A stretch of DNA of 64,000 nt, taken from positions 1 through 64,000 of the forward strand of contig JAEUIE010000014.1 in NCBI GenBank assembly GCA_016795155.1, in the 5' to 3' direction. Both the position numbers and the translations under genes were made by a program. Numbering within the stretch: the first letter of the stretch is position 1; every line of letters begins with the position of its first letter. The notes below the pieces were generated by a model that was given only the letters and a program-made list of their open reading frames with translations, did not search any database and was not told the origin of the DNA. This document shows, piece after piece, positions 25,732-32,829 of this stretch. Source of the stretch: Planctomycetia bacterium. GTDB taxonomy: Bacteria > Planctomycetota > Planctomycetia > Gemmatales > HRBIN36.

Positions 25732-26157
25732 TTACACGATGGCCATGAGTTCCACTTTCATTTCGACCAGGTGAGCGTCCCAGCGATGGTGTGTTTCGAC
25801 AAAAATCATTTCGTCATCGATATCGAGCACGCGAACCAGGCACATCTTGCCGTTGCGTGAACGCACCCGAACCCATCTACCAATGCTTAATTCTGCAGTG
25901 GCTTCGAATCGAGCACGATGAAGCTTGTGCACCTTGGCTGAATTGGGCTGGCCGTAGGCCTGTTGTTCAAAGCGTTTGACAGTCGTGGCGCCAACTGCCA
26001 TGCCTTCGAGGGCCATACCGAGACCTGGCATACGTGGATGATCCACGCCGACAGTAACGCGAGTCGGGCCGCGTTTGCTGGAAGTAACCGTTGTTCCATC
26101 AACAAATCGTTTGACATAATTCACATCGACCACATCTCCGCGCCGTGCCGTTTTCAT
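25732..26157 (-). CDS. FKBP-type peptidyl-prolyl isomerase-like protein
   Basis: The start is the ATG at 26157, with GGAG 7-9 bases upstream (141 residues); the longer frame to 26220 is less likely. The first 85 residues match the small FKBP pattern: RGDVVDVNYVKRFVDGTTVTSS, PRMPGLGMALEGMAVGATTVKRF (the PGLxxALxGMxxGxxK core) and AYGQ. The insert-in-flap domain of SlyD appears absent. A C-terminal beta-rich extension (WVRVRSRNGKMCLVRVLDIDDEMIFVETHHRWDAHL) is not part of a normal FKBP and is of unknown role. Several aromatic active-site positions are not obvious, so isomerase activity is uncertain. Cytoplasmic, single gene with its own terminator. Confidence 0.75.
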   Translation of the reverse strand: MKTARRGDVVDVNYVKRFVDGTTVTSSKRGPTRVTVGVDHPRMPGLGMALEGMAVGATTVKRFEQQAYGQPNSAKVHKLHRARFEATAELSIGRWVRVRSRNGKMCLVRVLDIDDEMIFVETHHRWDAHLVEMKVELMAIV

Positions 26158-26434
26158 GACGGGCTCCCGTTCTTGAGTACTGGAAACAACAGCCTGTCTC
26201 GTTCGATGCAGGCGGCACACCAGGGTGCTGCGAGTTCATCGCGCTTCAGGCTCAAGCAGATCACGTCTCAAACTGGAGGCAGGAAAAATCCAGCAAGAAA
26301 TGAACAGACAAAAGGCTCAACAGAAGTGTCGAGTAAAGGCTTAGGAAGGTAATGATACCATATTCTGTTGATCATTACCAGTTCAAAGTCTGACGAACAT
26401 GTCATTCATTCATGCACAGAGCGTTACAACGCCA

Positions 26435-26641
26435 TTACTTGGCATCGCGGCGGGCTTGCGTTCGTTTGCCACCTGACGAGCTCTGCCCAAACCCCCGGGA
26501 ATCATTCCCGGTGAACTGGGTGGCTTTGCGCTGGGAGGCTGCTGAGGTCTTTTTTTGACTGGTACGATCGGCTGCGACCGCGTTTTTGATCATCTGAACC
26601 TGGGCGGGCCATGAGGCCTTCGCACTTTTCTTCGCGGGCAT
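26435..26641 (-). CDS. Small basic protein of unknown function
   Basis: The 68-residue product is rich in Lys, Arg, Ser, Ala and Gln, with no hydrophobic segment (KKSAKASWPAQVQMIKNAVA, then a Ser/Gly-rich end). It looks like a nucleic-acid-associated or ribosome-associated small protein, but no family is recognised. It is transcribed away from the FKBP-like gene's upstream region, 277 bases off. Ribosome binding site weak (GAGTAGAAAG). The coding call rests mainly on its biased composition. Confidence 0.5.
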   Translation of the reverse strand: MPAKKSAKASWPAQVQMIKNAVAADRTSQKKTSAASQRKATQFTGNDSRGFGQSSSGGKRTQARRDAK

Positions 26642-26844
26642 GGTTGCTTTCTACTCTGAGTAAGTTACTGGTGTTGTGTTATGTTACGGTATTACGGAAG
26701 TGCTGACGATGAATACGCAGAATCGCATGAGAATCATGATGTCCAGATGGTTTCCCGTAACCACACCTCGACGGAGTACCGCCGGAGTGTGGCACAGATT
26801 CCGAACAGGTACTTCAGCTGGACATTCAGTATGACACTACTGAA

Positions 26845-26866
26845 TCATCTCGACGGAGCGAGATGA
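26845..26866. repeat. Short palindromic repeat (TCATCTCG-acggag-CGAGATGA)
   Basis: Same arms and same 6-base loop as 8904-8927. It lies 65 bases upstream of the SpoIIAA-like gene. Confidence 0.85.
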
Positions 26867-26930
26867 CGACAAACTGATAAACTAAATCACATCATTGCAT
26901 TGTCCCTGTTCAAAATGGAGAGAGCGCATC

Positions 26931-27293
26931 ATGATCGAGCCACTCAGTCGCAGTTCGGGCAAGGTGCTGGGTTTCAAGATGTCGGGCAAGCTGCACGATG
27001 CCGACTATCAGCATTTTGTACCGACCGTGGATGCCGCGGTTGCAAAGCTTGGCAAAGTCCGCCTGCTGGCGGTGTTTCATGATTTCCAGGGCTGGGACAT
27101 GCATGCCCTGTGGGACGATATCAAGTTTGCCACCACGCACTGCACGAAGATTGACCGCATCGCCCTGGTGGGGGACAAGAAATGGGAAGAATGGATGGCG
27201 AAAGTCTGCAAGCCCTTCACCATGGCCAGCATCCAGTATTTTGATGCAACCAAAGAAGTTGACGCATGGAAGTGGCTGGAAGAAGGGACGTAG
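26931..27293 (+). CDS. SpoIIAA/STAS-like protein
   Basis: The ATG at 26931 (with GGAGAG 8-13 bases upstream) gives 120 residues matching the SpoIIAA-like family: IEPLSRSSGKVLGFKMSGKLHDADY at the start, VRLLAVFHDFQGWDMHALWDDIKFATTH in the middle and the end IQYFDATKEVDAWKWLEEG. Proteins of this type have the STAS fold and are thought to bind lipids or act as anti-anti-sigma-like regulators; the classic phosphorylatable Ser is not evident here. No sigma-factor or anti-sigma gene lies beside it. Cytoplasmic, monocistronic. Confidence 0.82.
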   Translation: MIEPLSRSSGKVLGFKMSGKLHDADYQHFVPTVDAAVAKLGKVRLLAVFHDFQGWDMHALWDDIKFATTHCTKIDRIALVGDKKWEEWMAKVCKPFTMASIQYFDATKEVDAWKWLEEGT

Positions 27294-27307
27294 ATTCTTA
27301 CTGTTTT

Positions 27308-27421
27308 GCTCCGAAGCTTCGAAGGAGCGACCTATTCGAGCGCTCCTCCGGAGCTTGACCATTCTTTCCTTGCTCACCAGGCCCTGCCGGGCCTGGCTAA
27401 TACCGTTCGCTCCTTTGGAGC
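27308..27421. repeat. Cluster of four short palindromes (GCTCC/GGAGC arms)
   Basis: GCTCC...GGAGC pairs occur at 27308-27328, 27342-27354 and 27409-27421, and a CCAGGCCC-tgcc-GGGCCTGG hairpin at 27377-27396. They fill most of the gap after the SpoIIAA-like gene. Confidence 0.6.
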
Positions 27422-27445
27422 AAGAGACCGTTTCACACTGACTGT

Positions 27446-27478
27446 AAAACAAAAACAGCCCGGAGAACTTCCAGGCTG
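27446..27478 (-). terminator. Rho-independent terminator of the aminotransferase gene
   Basis: On the minus strand CAGCCTGGA pairs with TCCGGGCTG (one G-U), loop of 5, followed by TTTTTGTTTTAC. It lies 22 bases past the stop at 27500. Confidence 0.8.
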
Positions 27479-27499
27479 CGTTGTTGTAACTGGTATCGG

Positions 27500-28675
27500 C
27501 TAAGCAGCTTTCCGCAGGCCAGCATGTTTCTCGACAAAGTTGACGCAACTGGCCACCACGCGGCGCTGTTGTTCAAGCGTGAGTTCCGGGAACATGGGCA
27601 GGGCCAGCACTTCCTGGCAGGCCTTCTCGGTCACGGGTAGGTCACCCGTCTGGTAGCCCAGGTAAGCGAAGACTTTCTGCTGATGCAGTGGCAGCGGATA
27701 GTAGATTTCGGTGCCGATGCTGTCATCAGCCAGGTGTTTGCGGAGAGCATCGCGCTGTCCATCGGGAACGCGTACCACGTACTGATTGAAGCAGTGCTTG
27801 CCAAACGTCTTCACCGTAGGACGGACGAAATACTGATCGAGTTTATGCTCAGCAAGCATGCTGTCGTACCGGCTGGCAATCGCAGAACGGGCATTGTTCC
27901 ACAGATCAACATAAGGCAGCTTCACTCGGAGCATGGCAGCCTGGATCGCATCGAGCCTGCTGTTCCAGCCCATCTCTTCGTGATAGTACCGTTGATACAT
28001 GCCGTGGTTACGCAGGCAGACCAGCTTGCGGGCCCATTCACGGTCGTTGGTGACGATCATGCCACCGTCGCCGTAAGCGCCCAGGTTCTTGGTCGGGTAG
28101 AAGCTGAAGCAGGCCATCGCGCCAAGTGTGCCACAGCGTTTGCCCTGGTATTCGGAACCAGTCGACTGGGCAGCATCTTCAATGACATGCAGGTTGTGTT
28201 CATCTGCTAATCGCCAGATCGGTTCCATGTCAGCACATTGGCCATACAGGTGCACCGGCATGATGGCCTTGGTACGTGGCGTGATCTTGGCTGCGATCTT
28301 GCTCGTATCGATATTGAACGTATCGGGTTCGATATCAACGAAGACGGGCGTGGCACCCAGCCGGGCGACGCAACTGGCCGTCGCGAAGAAGGTGAATGCG
28401 GTCGTAATAACTTCATCGCCTGGGCCAATATCGAGGCATTTCAGTGCCAGGGAGATGGCATCGGTACCGGAGGCGCAGGCGACGGCAGCGGATGCACCAC
28501 AATACCCGGCAAATTCCTTTTCCAGTGCTTCCACTTCCTTGCCACCGATGGCACAGCCGGAATCGAGCACGCGTCGGCATGCTTCTTCCAGGTGAACTTT
28601 CAGCCCTTTGTATTGCAGTTTCGCGTCAAACAACGGAACAGGCTGCAGTGGTGTCGGAAACTTGAGCGTAGACAT
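27500..28675 (-). CDS. DegT/DnrJ/EryC1-type sugar aminotransferase
   Basis: 391 residues, the usual length for the PLP-dependent DegT/EryC1 family. Motifs: GSGCAIGGKEVEALEKEFA, ACASGTDAISLALKCL (phosphate-binding), VIEDAAQSTGSEYQGKRCG, and the PLP lysine in SFYPTKNLGAYGDGGMIVT. The C-terminal half (FNQYVVRV, GIGTEIYYPLPLHQQ, EVLALPMFPEL) is typical of members acting on UDP- or dTDP-keto sugars for surface polysaccharides. The exact sugar cannot be read and no sugar-nucleotide gene is adjacent. It is a single gene with a terminator. The ATG at 28675 lacks a strong Shine-Dalgarno but is supported by the N-terminal alignment pattern. Confidence 0.92.
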   Translation of the reverse strand: MSTLKFPTPLQPVPLFDAKLQYKGLKVHLEEACRRVLDSGCAIGGKEVEALEKEFAGYCGASAAVACASGTDAISLALKCLDIGPGDEVITTAFTFFATASCVARLGATPVFVDIEPDTFNIDTSKIAAKITPRTKAIMPVHLYGQCADMEPIWRLADEHNLHVIEDAAQSTGSEYQGKRCGTLGAMACFSFYPTKNLGAYGDGGMIVTNDREWARKLVCLRNHGMYQRYYHEEMGWNSRLDAIQAAMLRVKLPYVDLWNNARSAIASRYDSMLAEHKLDQYFVRPTVKTFGKHCFNQYVVRVPDGQRDALRKHLADDSIGTEIYYPLPLHQQKVFAYLGYQTGDLPVTEKACQEVLALPMFPELTLEQQRRVVASCVNFVEKHAGLRKAA

Positions 28676-28770
28676 GAGCAGACTCCCTCCCTCAAGCGTG
28701 GGGACATTCCCTGTCCCATAGCATTTGGCACCATAAGGTGAAGCGTGTATTCTGTCAAGAGAAAAGCCAT

Positions 28771-28911
28771 TAGCTGTCAGCTATCAGCTTACAGATATCA
28801 GCCATGCGGGAAAAACTATGCAATTTGCTTTGCATCGTTCAATAATTAAGGGTGGAGTCGAGCATAGCTACACTTCCGCTTGTGCCTTATTAGCTGATAG
28901 CTGACAGCTGA
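28771..28911. repeat. Inverted repeat pair around about 100 bp (AGCTGTCAGCTATCAGCT arms)
   Basis: AGCTGTCAGCTATCAGCT at 28772-28789 is the perfect reverse complement of 28892-28909. Each arm is itself built of AGCTGAT/AGCTGTC subunits, and the right arm continues with GATAGC. The pair lies in the gap between the aminotransferase gene and trpF. The enclosed 100 bp encode nothing. Confidence 0.85.
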
Positions 28912-28943
28912 TAGCTTAATACTGACTACTCCAAGGTTTCCCC

Positions 28944-29594
28944 GTGAACACCAAGACTAAAATCTGTGGCCTCACCACCCCCGCCTGCGTTGAGGCCTGC
29001 CTGGCTGTCGGCGTCGATGCCATCGGGCTCAATTTTTATCCCCCTTCCCCTCGCTCAGTCACCCTGGAGCAGGGGGCCAGGCTGCGGTTGATGATTCCCT
29101 CCACCATTCAAGTAGTAGGTGTTTTCGTTCGACCAGATCAAGCCTGGTTGCAATCGGTGATGGCTGCCATCCCGCTCGATGTCGTGCAACTGCATGGCAC
29201 CGATGCAATGTACTGGAAGACGTTCTCCCCCATTGCCATTCCTCTCTGGCTGGCGTGTGGCATCAAAAGCACGGATGATCTCGCCGAGGTACAGCAACAA
29301 CTATCTGATTGCCAAGCTGCGGGGGGTAAGGTAACAGCCTTGCTGCTCGATGCCAAGGTGGATGGACAGCATGGCGGGACCGGCCAGACCGCACCCTGGT
29401 CGCTCGTTAAGCAGGTTCGATGTCCAGTTCCTTTGGTGCTGGCGGGCGGTCTGACACCTGACAATGTTGCTGAAGCAGTGCAAGAGGTGCAACCCGCCTG
29501 GGTCGATACCGCCAGCGGAGTAGAAAACCAGCCCGGCATCAAGGATGCAGACAAGGTGCGTAGGTTCGTGCAAGCCGTGCGTGATAATATTTAG
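28944..29594 (+). CDS. trpF: Phosphoribosylanthranilate isomerase
   Basis: 216 residues with a GTG start (AAGG 7 bases upstream). TrpF motifs are clear: KICGLTTPACVEACL (catalytic Cys), AIGLNFYPPSPRSVT, VGVFVRPD, VVQLHGTD, ALLLDAKVDGQHGGTGQTAPW (general acid Asp plus phosphate loop) and PLVLAGGLTPDNVAEAV, with VDTASGVE near the end. It catalyses the Amadori rearrangement of phosphoribosylanthranilate in tryptophan synthesis. No other trp gene is present, as usual for dispersed trp genes in planctomycetes. The stop codon TAG falls inside the TTTAGCC repeat that starts at 29590. Confidence 0.95.
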   Translation: MNTKTKICGLTTPACVEACLAVGVDAIGLNFYPPSPRSVTLEQGARLRLMIPSTIQVVGVFVRPDQAWLQSVMAAIPLDVVQLHGTDAMYWKTFSPIAIPLWLACGIKSTDDLAEVQQQLSDCQAAGGKVTALLLDAKVDGQHGGTGQTAPWSLVKQVRCPVPLVLAGGLTPDNVAEAVQEVQPAWVDTASGVENQPGIKDADKVRRFVQAVRDNI

Positions 29595-29720
29595 CCCTCA
29601 TCCCTTCAGGTCGGGGGCGGGTGCGTGCGGTCGAGAAATACGCATTGCGAAGGAAAAATACCGTGGTCACGATCACTCCCGCGCGAACCCGCCACAGGCT
29701 TAAAGAGCCGATGGCTAACT
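29590..29720. repeat. Pair of inverted REP-like repeats, copies 2 and 3
   Basis: Copy 2 (29590-29630) reads TTTAGCCCTCATCCC, then GGCGGGTGCGTGCGG. Copy 3 (29680-29719) is in the opposite orientation, CGCGCGAACCCGCCACAGGC, then AAAGAGCCGATGGCTAA. They enclose about 50 bases. The head-to-head pair could move as one unit. Confidence 0.75.
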
Positions 29721-29806
29721 GGGAAATGTGTGTATTAGTCAATAGGGCTTAGTTTCAATTATCCTGCTATGTCAATACGTGAGGGAGACGTTCGCGTTGT
29801 GCCAAC

Positions 29807-30040
29807 TTATGGATGCGCAGATGCATTGCCGTGGATCGCCTCGTGCATGCTCTTTTCCAGATCCTCAAGGGAGATCATTTCCGCTTTCCCTGAGCGCATC
29901 TCATCCAGACGACGATCCATTTCTTCCAGACTGATCGGTTCTTCCTCCAAGCCTTCCAAAAGCTCATGTGCAAGGATGATGCGATCTTCCATAGGAAGAT
30001 TCATAACAACTTTTCTAGCGTCAGCCAGCACGGTGCTCAT
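29807..30040 (-). CDS. Orphan addiction-module antidote-like protein
   Basis: The likely start is the ATG at 30040 (77 residues), with GAGA upstream; the longer frame to 30139 adds an unlikely leader. The sequence MSTVLADARKVVMNLPMEDR, then ILAHELLEGLEEEP, and the acidic helical tail match the 'putative addiction module component' family (PF09720 / CHP02574), whose members are antitoxins paired with a RelE/ParE-like toxin. Normally the toxin gene follows immediately; here the sequence after the stop is repeat DNA (29590-29720) and the convergent trpF, with no toxin frame. It is probably a leftover or a stand-alone regulator. Confidence 0.75.
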   Translation of the reverse strand: MSTVLADARKVVMNLPMEDRIILAHELLEGLEEEPISLEEMDRRLDEMRSGKAEMISLEDLEKSMHEAIHGNASAHP

Positions 30041-30404
30041 AGGTTTCTCTATCAGTCCATAACATCTTATCCTAATGGACATTGAGCGTTCAATAGAAGT
30101 TGTAGCTTGAATGTGCCATTTGATCCCGCACTCATTCATTGAAGCTGTGCCGCATTCCGCTGTTTACTCACGTCGGAATGTGGTTTTCGGCAACCGCAAA
30201 CTCCCACACCTCGGCTGAGTAGAGCCGAAGTGTAGCATCATGCACACACCACCGCGCGAACCCGCCACCGGCTTGAAGAGCCGGTGGCTAAATGGGATTG
30301 ATGGGGCAAAATGTTCCTTCCCTGCTTCACAGCCGGTTTCCATTTGCATCCTGACTGTCACCTCGCCACAATAGAGTCTTCTCGCGGCAGGGGTTACTGT
30401 CGTC
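30041..30404. other. Intergenic stretch between divergent genes, carrying one repeat
   Basis: No coding frame with recognisable content. It must carry the promoters of the antidote-like gene (leftward) and the histidine kinase gene (rightward). Contains REP-like copy 4 at 30253-30293. Confidence 0.5.
30253..30293. repeat. REP-like repeat, copy 4 (inverted)
   Basis: CGCGCGAACCCGCCACCGGC, TTGAAGA, GCCGGTGGCTAAA: arms CCACCGGCT/AGCCGGTGG pair with a short loop. Same family as 24166-24206 and 29590-29720. Confidence 0.8.
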
Positions 30405-32804
30405 ATGGAATCAGCCACACCATTACTTTCGACCAAGTCGTGGTCGCTGGAGGAGATTGAAGAGCGGCATGCTGCCATTCTGGAGGCTGCCCTTGATGCC
30501 ATCATTACGATGGATCATCAAGGAACGGTGATTGAATTCAACCCCGCAGCGGAAAGACTTTTTGGCTATCGGCGTGAACAGGCAGTAGGCCAACCCCTGG
30601 CATCACTCATCATCCCCGTCAGGCTGCGAGATGCCCATCAGCAAGGCATGAAGCGTTACCTGGCAACCGGTCAGGGCGCGGTGCTGAACAAGAGGCTGGA
30701 GATGCCGGCACTCCATGCGGATGGCCATGAATTTACCGTCGAACTCACCATCGTTCGCATTTCCACGCGGGGAACACCTCAGTTCACAGGCTTCCTGCGT
30801 TATGTGAGTGAATTGCGATGGAAAGAAGAATCGCTGCGTCGCAAGGCCAAGTTGCTGGATGAAGCCCAGGCCCTCGCCCAGATGGGCAGTTGGGAATGGG
30901 ACCTGATCAGCAACCAGGTCACCTGTTCCGACCAGATGTATCGCATCTTCGGGCAGTCTCGTGGTACATTCCCTTCACGGTTCGAATCGTTCATGGAATG
31001 CATCCATCCCGAAGACCGCCTAGCAGTACAGCAAACCATTGAACAGTCAGTGAATCCGGGAATCCTGAATGTCGTGGGGCGCATCGTTCGACCTGATGGC
31101 ACGGTTCGCATCGTGCATACACAGGGTGAAGTCATCCGCGATGCACAAGGCAATCCGGTGCGTATGACCGGCTACTCGCAGGATATCACCGACCGTCAGC
31201 AGGCAGAAGAGGCCCTACGTGCCAGCCAGAAGCAGTTGGCTTCCATTGCCGCTTCCATGCCCCAGGCGCTGTATGTTTTTGATATCTTCGAAAAGCGGAT
31301 GATTTATTCCAACCGTGAAGTGTGGAGCGATCTGGCGTATACCCGGGAGGAAGTGGATAAACTCGGCCCGCAGTTTCTTACTCTGATGCTGCACCCGGAA
31401 GACCAGGAGAGACTGCCGGGATTGCTGGCACGCTGGGATACTGCCCGCGATGGTGAGGTGCTTGAGACCGAGTACCGCATCAAGCATGCCAACGGCACCT
31501 GGCGATGGCATCTCGGTCGTGACGCAGTTTTCAAGCGTGATCAGGAAGGGAAAGTCCGACAGATCATCGGCACCATCCAGGACATTACCGATCGCAAACG
31601 TGCCGAGGAGGAAAAGCAGAAACTGCAGGCACAGGTGCAGCACGCCCAGAAAATGGAAAGTCTGGGCATTCTCTCCGGCGGTATCGCACACGACTTCAAC
31701 AACCTGCTCACCAGCGTGCTGGGATACACCGATCTGGCCATGAGCGAACTGCCAGCCAACTCGCTGGCCCATCAATATGTGGCTCATGCGGTCGATGGCG
31801 CTCGCCGCGCCGCTGAGTTGACACAGCAGTTGCTGGCCTATTCCGGCAAAGGCCGCTTTGTCGTGGAGCCTCTCGATCTCTCTGCCATCACCGAAGAGAT
31901 GACCAGGCTGCTGCAGGTGTCAATCTCGAAAAAGTGCGTGATCCAATTCGATCTGCGAAAACCCCTGGCTGCCGTGGAAGCTGATGCCGCCCAGATGCGC
32001 CAGGTAATCATGAATCTGGTGATCAATGCCTCGGAAGCCATTGGTGATGAACAGGGCGTGATCGGCATCAGCACGGGCATCATGCAGTGCGACCGGGCCT
32101 GGTTTGCCGATGCCTGCGCCGCTGATGATTTGCCTGAAGGCCAGTACGTGTTTCTGGAAGTGAGCGATACAGGCTGCGGCATGGATGCGGAAACCAAGGC
32201 AAAAATATTCGATCCTTTTTTCACGACCAAGTTCACCGGTCGCGGGCTGGGGCTTTCGGCAGTGCTGGGCATCGTGCGCGGGCACCGTGGCGCCATCAAG
32301 GTCTATTCCGAACCAGGCAAGGGAACATCCATCAAGATGGTCTTCCCCTCGTCGCAGTTGCCTGCACGCGCCCAGGAACCAGCCAGCGACACTCCGACAC
32401 CATGGCGTGGGCATGGCACAGTGCTGATCATTGACGATGAACCATTTGTCATCGAACTGGCCCGCTGCATGCTCGAAAAGATGGGGTTCACGGTACTGAC
32501 CGCCCGCAACGGCCATGATGGGCTGCACGTTTTTGAACGGGAGGGGAACAACATCCGCCTGGTGCTCCTCGATATGACCATGCCCCAACTCGATGGCGAA
32601 GAAACCTTCCGCGAACTGCGCAGGCTCCGCAGCGATGTACTGACCATTCTTTCTAGTGGCTACAACGAACAGACCGCCACCAGCCGCTTCGCCGGCAAAG
32701 GCCTGGCGGCGTTTATCCAGAAGCCTTATACCTTCGAACAATTGCAAACCACCGTGCGCCAGGTGCTGGAAAAGGGAACTAAGCCCGGTGAAGCAGGAGA
32801 ATGA
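30405..32804 (+). CDS. PAS-domain hybrid histidine kinase with receiver domain
   Basis: The 799-residue protein has no membrane helix and should be cytoplasmic. Domains in order: PAS 1 (about 20-135, AALDAIITMDHQGTVIEFNP), PAS 2 with PAC end (150-265), PAS 3 (280-400, ending TIQDITDRKRAEEEK), a HisKA dimerisation segment with His429 (ILSGGIAHDFNNLL), HATPase_c with an N box near NLVINASEAIGD, DTGCGMDAETKAKIFDPFFTTK and GRGLGLSAVLGIV, and a receiver (from about 670) with IIDDEP, LLDMTMPQLDGEE and a FIQKPY end. The IAHDFNNLL/ATPase variant is typical of PAS hybrid kinases in which the receiver is the first phosphate acceptor. No output regulator lies beside it. Signal unknown. Confidence 0.93.
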   Translation: MESATPLLSTKSWSLEEIEERHAAILEAALDAIITMDHQGTVIEFNPAAERLFGYRREQAVGQPLASLIIPVRLRDAHQQGMKRYLATGQGAVLNKRLEMPALHADGHEFTVELTIVRISTRGTPQFTGFLRYVSELRWKEESLRRKAKLLDEAQALAQMGSWEWDLISNQVTCSDQMYRIFGQSRGTFPSRFESFMECIHPEDRLAVQQTIEQSVNPGILNVVGRIVRPDGTVRIVHTQGEVIRDAQGNPVRMTGYSQDITDRQQAEEALRASQKQLASIAASMPQALYVFDIFEKRMIYSNREVWSDLAYTREEVDKLGPQFLTLMLHPEDQERLPGLLARWDTARDGEVLETEYRIKHANGTWRWHLGRDAVFKRDQEGKVRQIIGTIQDITDRKRAEEEKQKLQAQVQHAQKMESLGILSGGIAHDFNNLLTSVLGYTDLAMSELPANSLAHQYVAHAVDGARRAAELTQQLLAYSGKGRFVVEPLDLSAITEEMTRLLQVSISKKCVIQFDLRKPLAAVEADAAQMRQVIMNLVINASEAIGDEQGVIGISTGIMQCDRAWFADACAADDLPEGQYVFLEVSDTGCGMDAETKAKIFDPFFTTKFTGRGLGLSAVLGIVRGHRGAIKVYSEPGKGTSIKMVFPSSQLPARAQEPASDTPTPWRGHGTVLIIDDEPFVIELARCMLEKMGFTVLTARNGHDGLHVFEREGNNIRLVLLDMTMPQLDGEETFRELRRLRSDVLTILSSGYNEQTATSRFAGKGLAAFIQKPYTFEQLQTTVRQVLEKGTKPGEAGE

Positions 32805-32829
32805 ACATTGGACAGAATTCTGCCCTGTC

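Noticed and set aside
26681-26866. Open frame of 61 codons on the plus strand near the TCATCTCG repeat
   Set aside because: It runs through repeat DNA, has no ribosome binding site, and its translation has no recognisable pattern.
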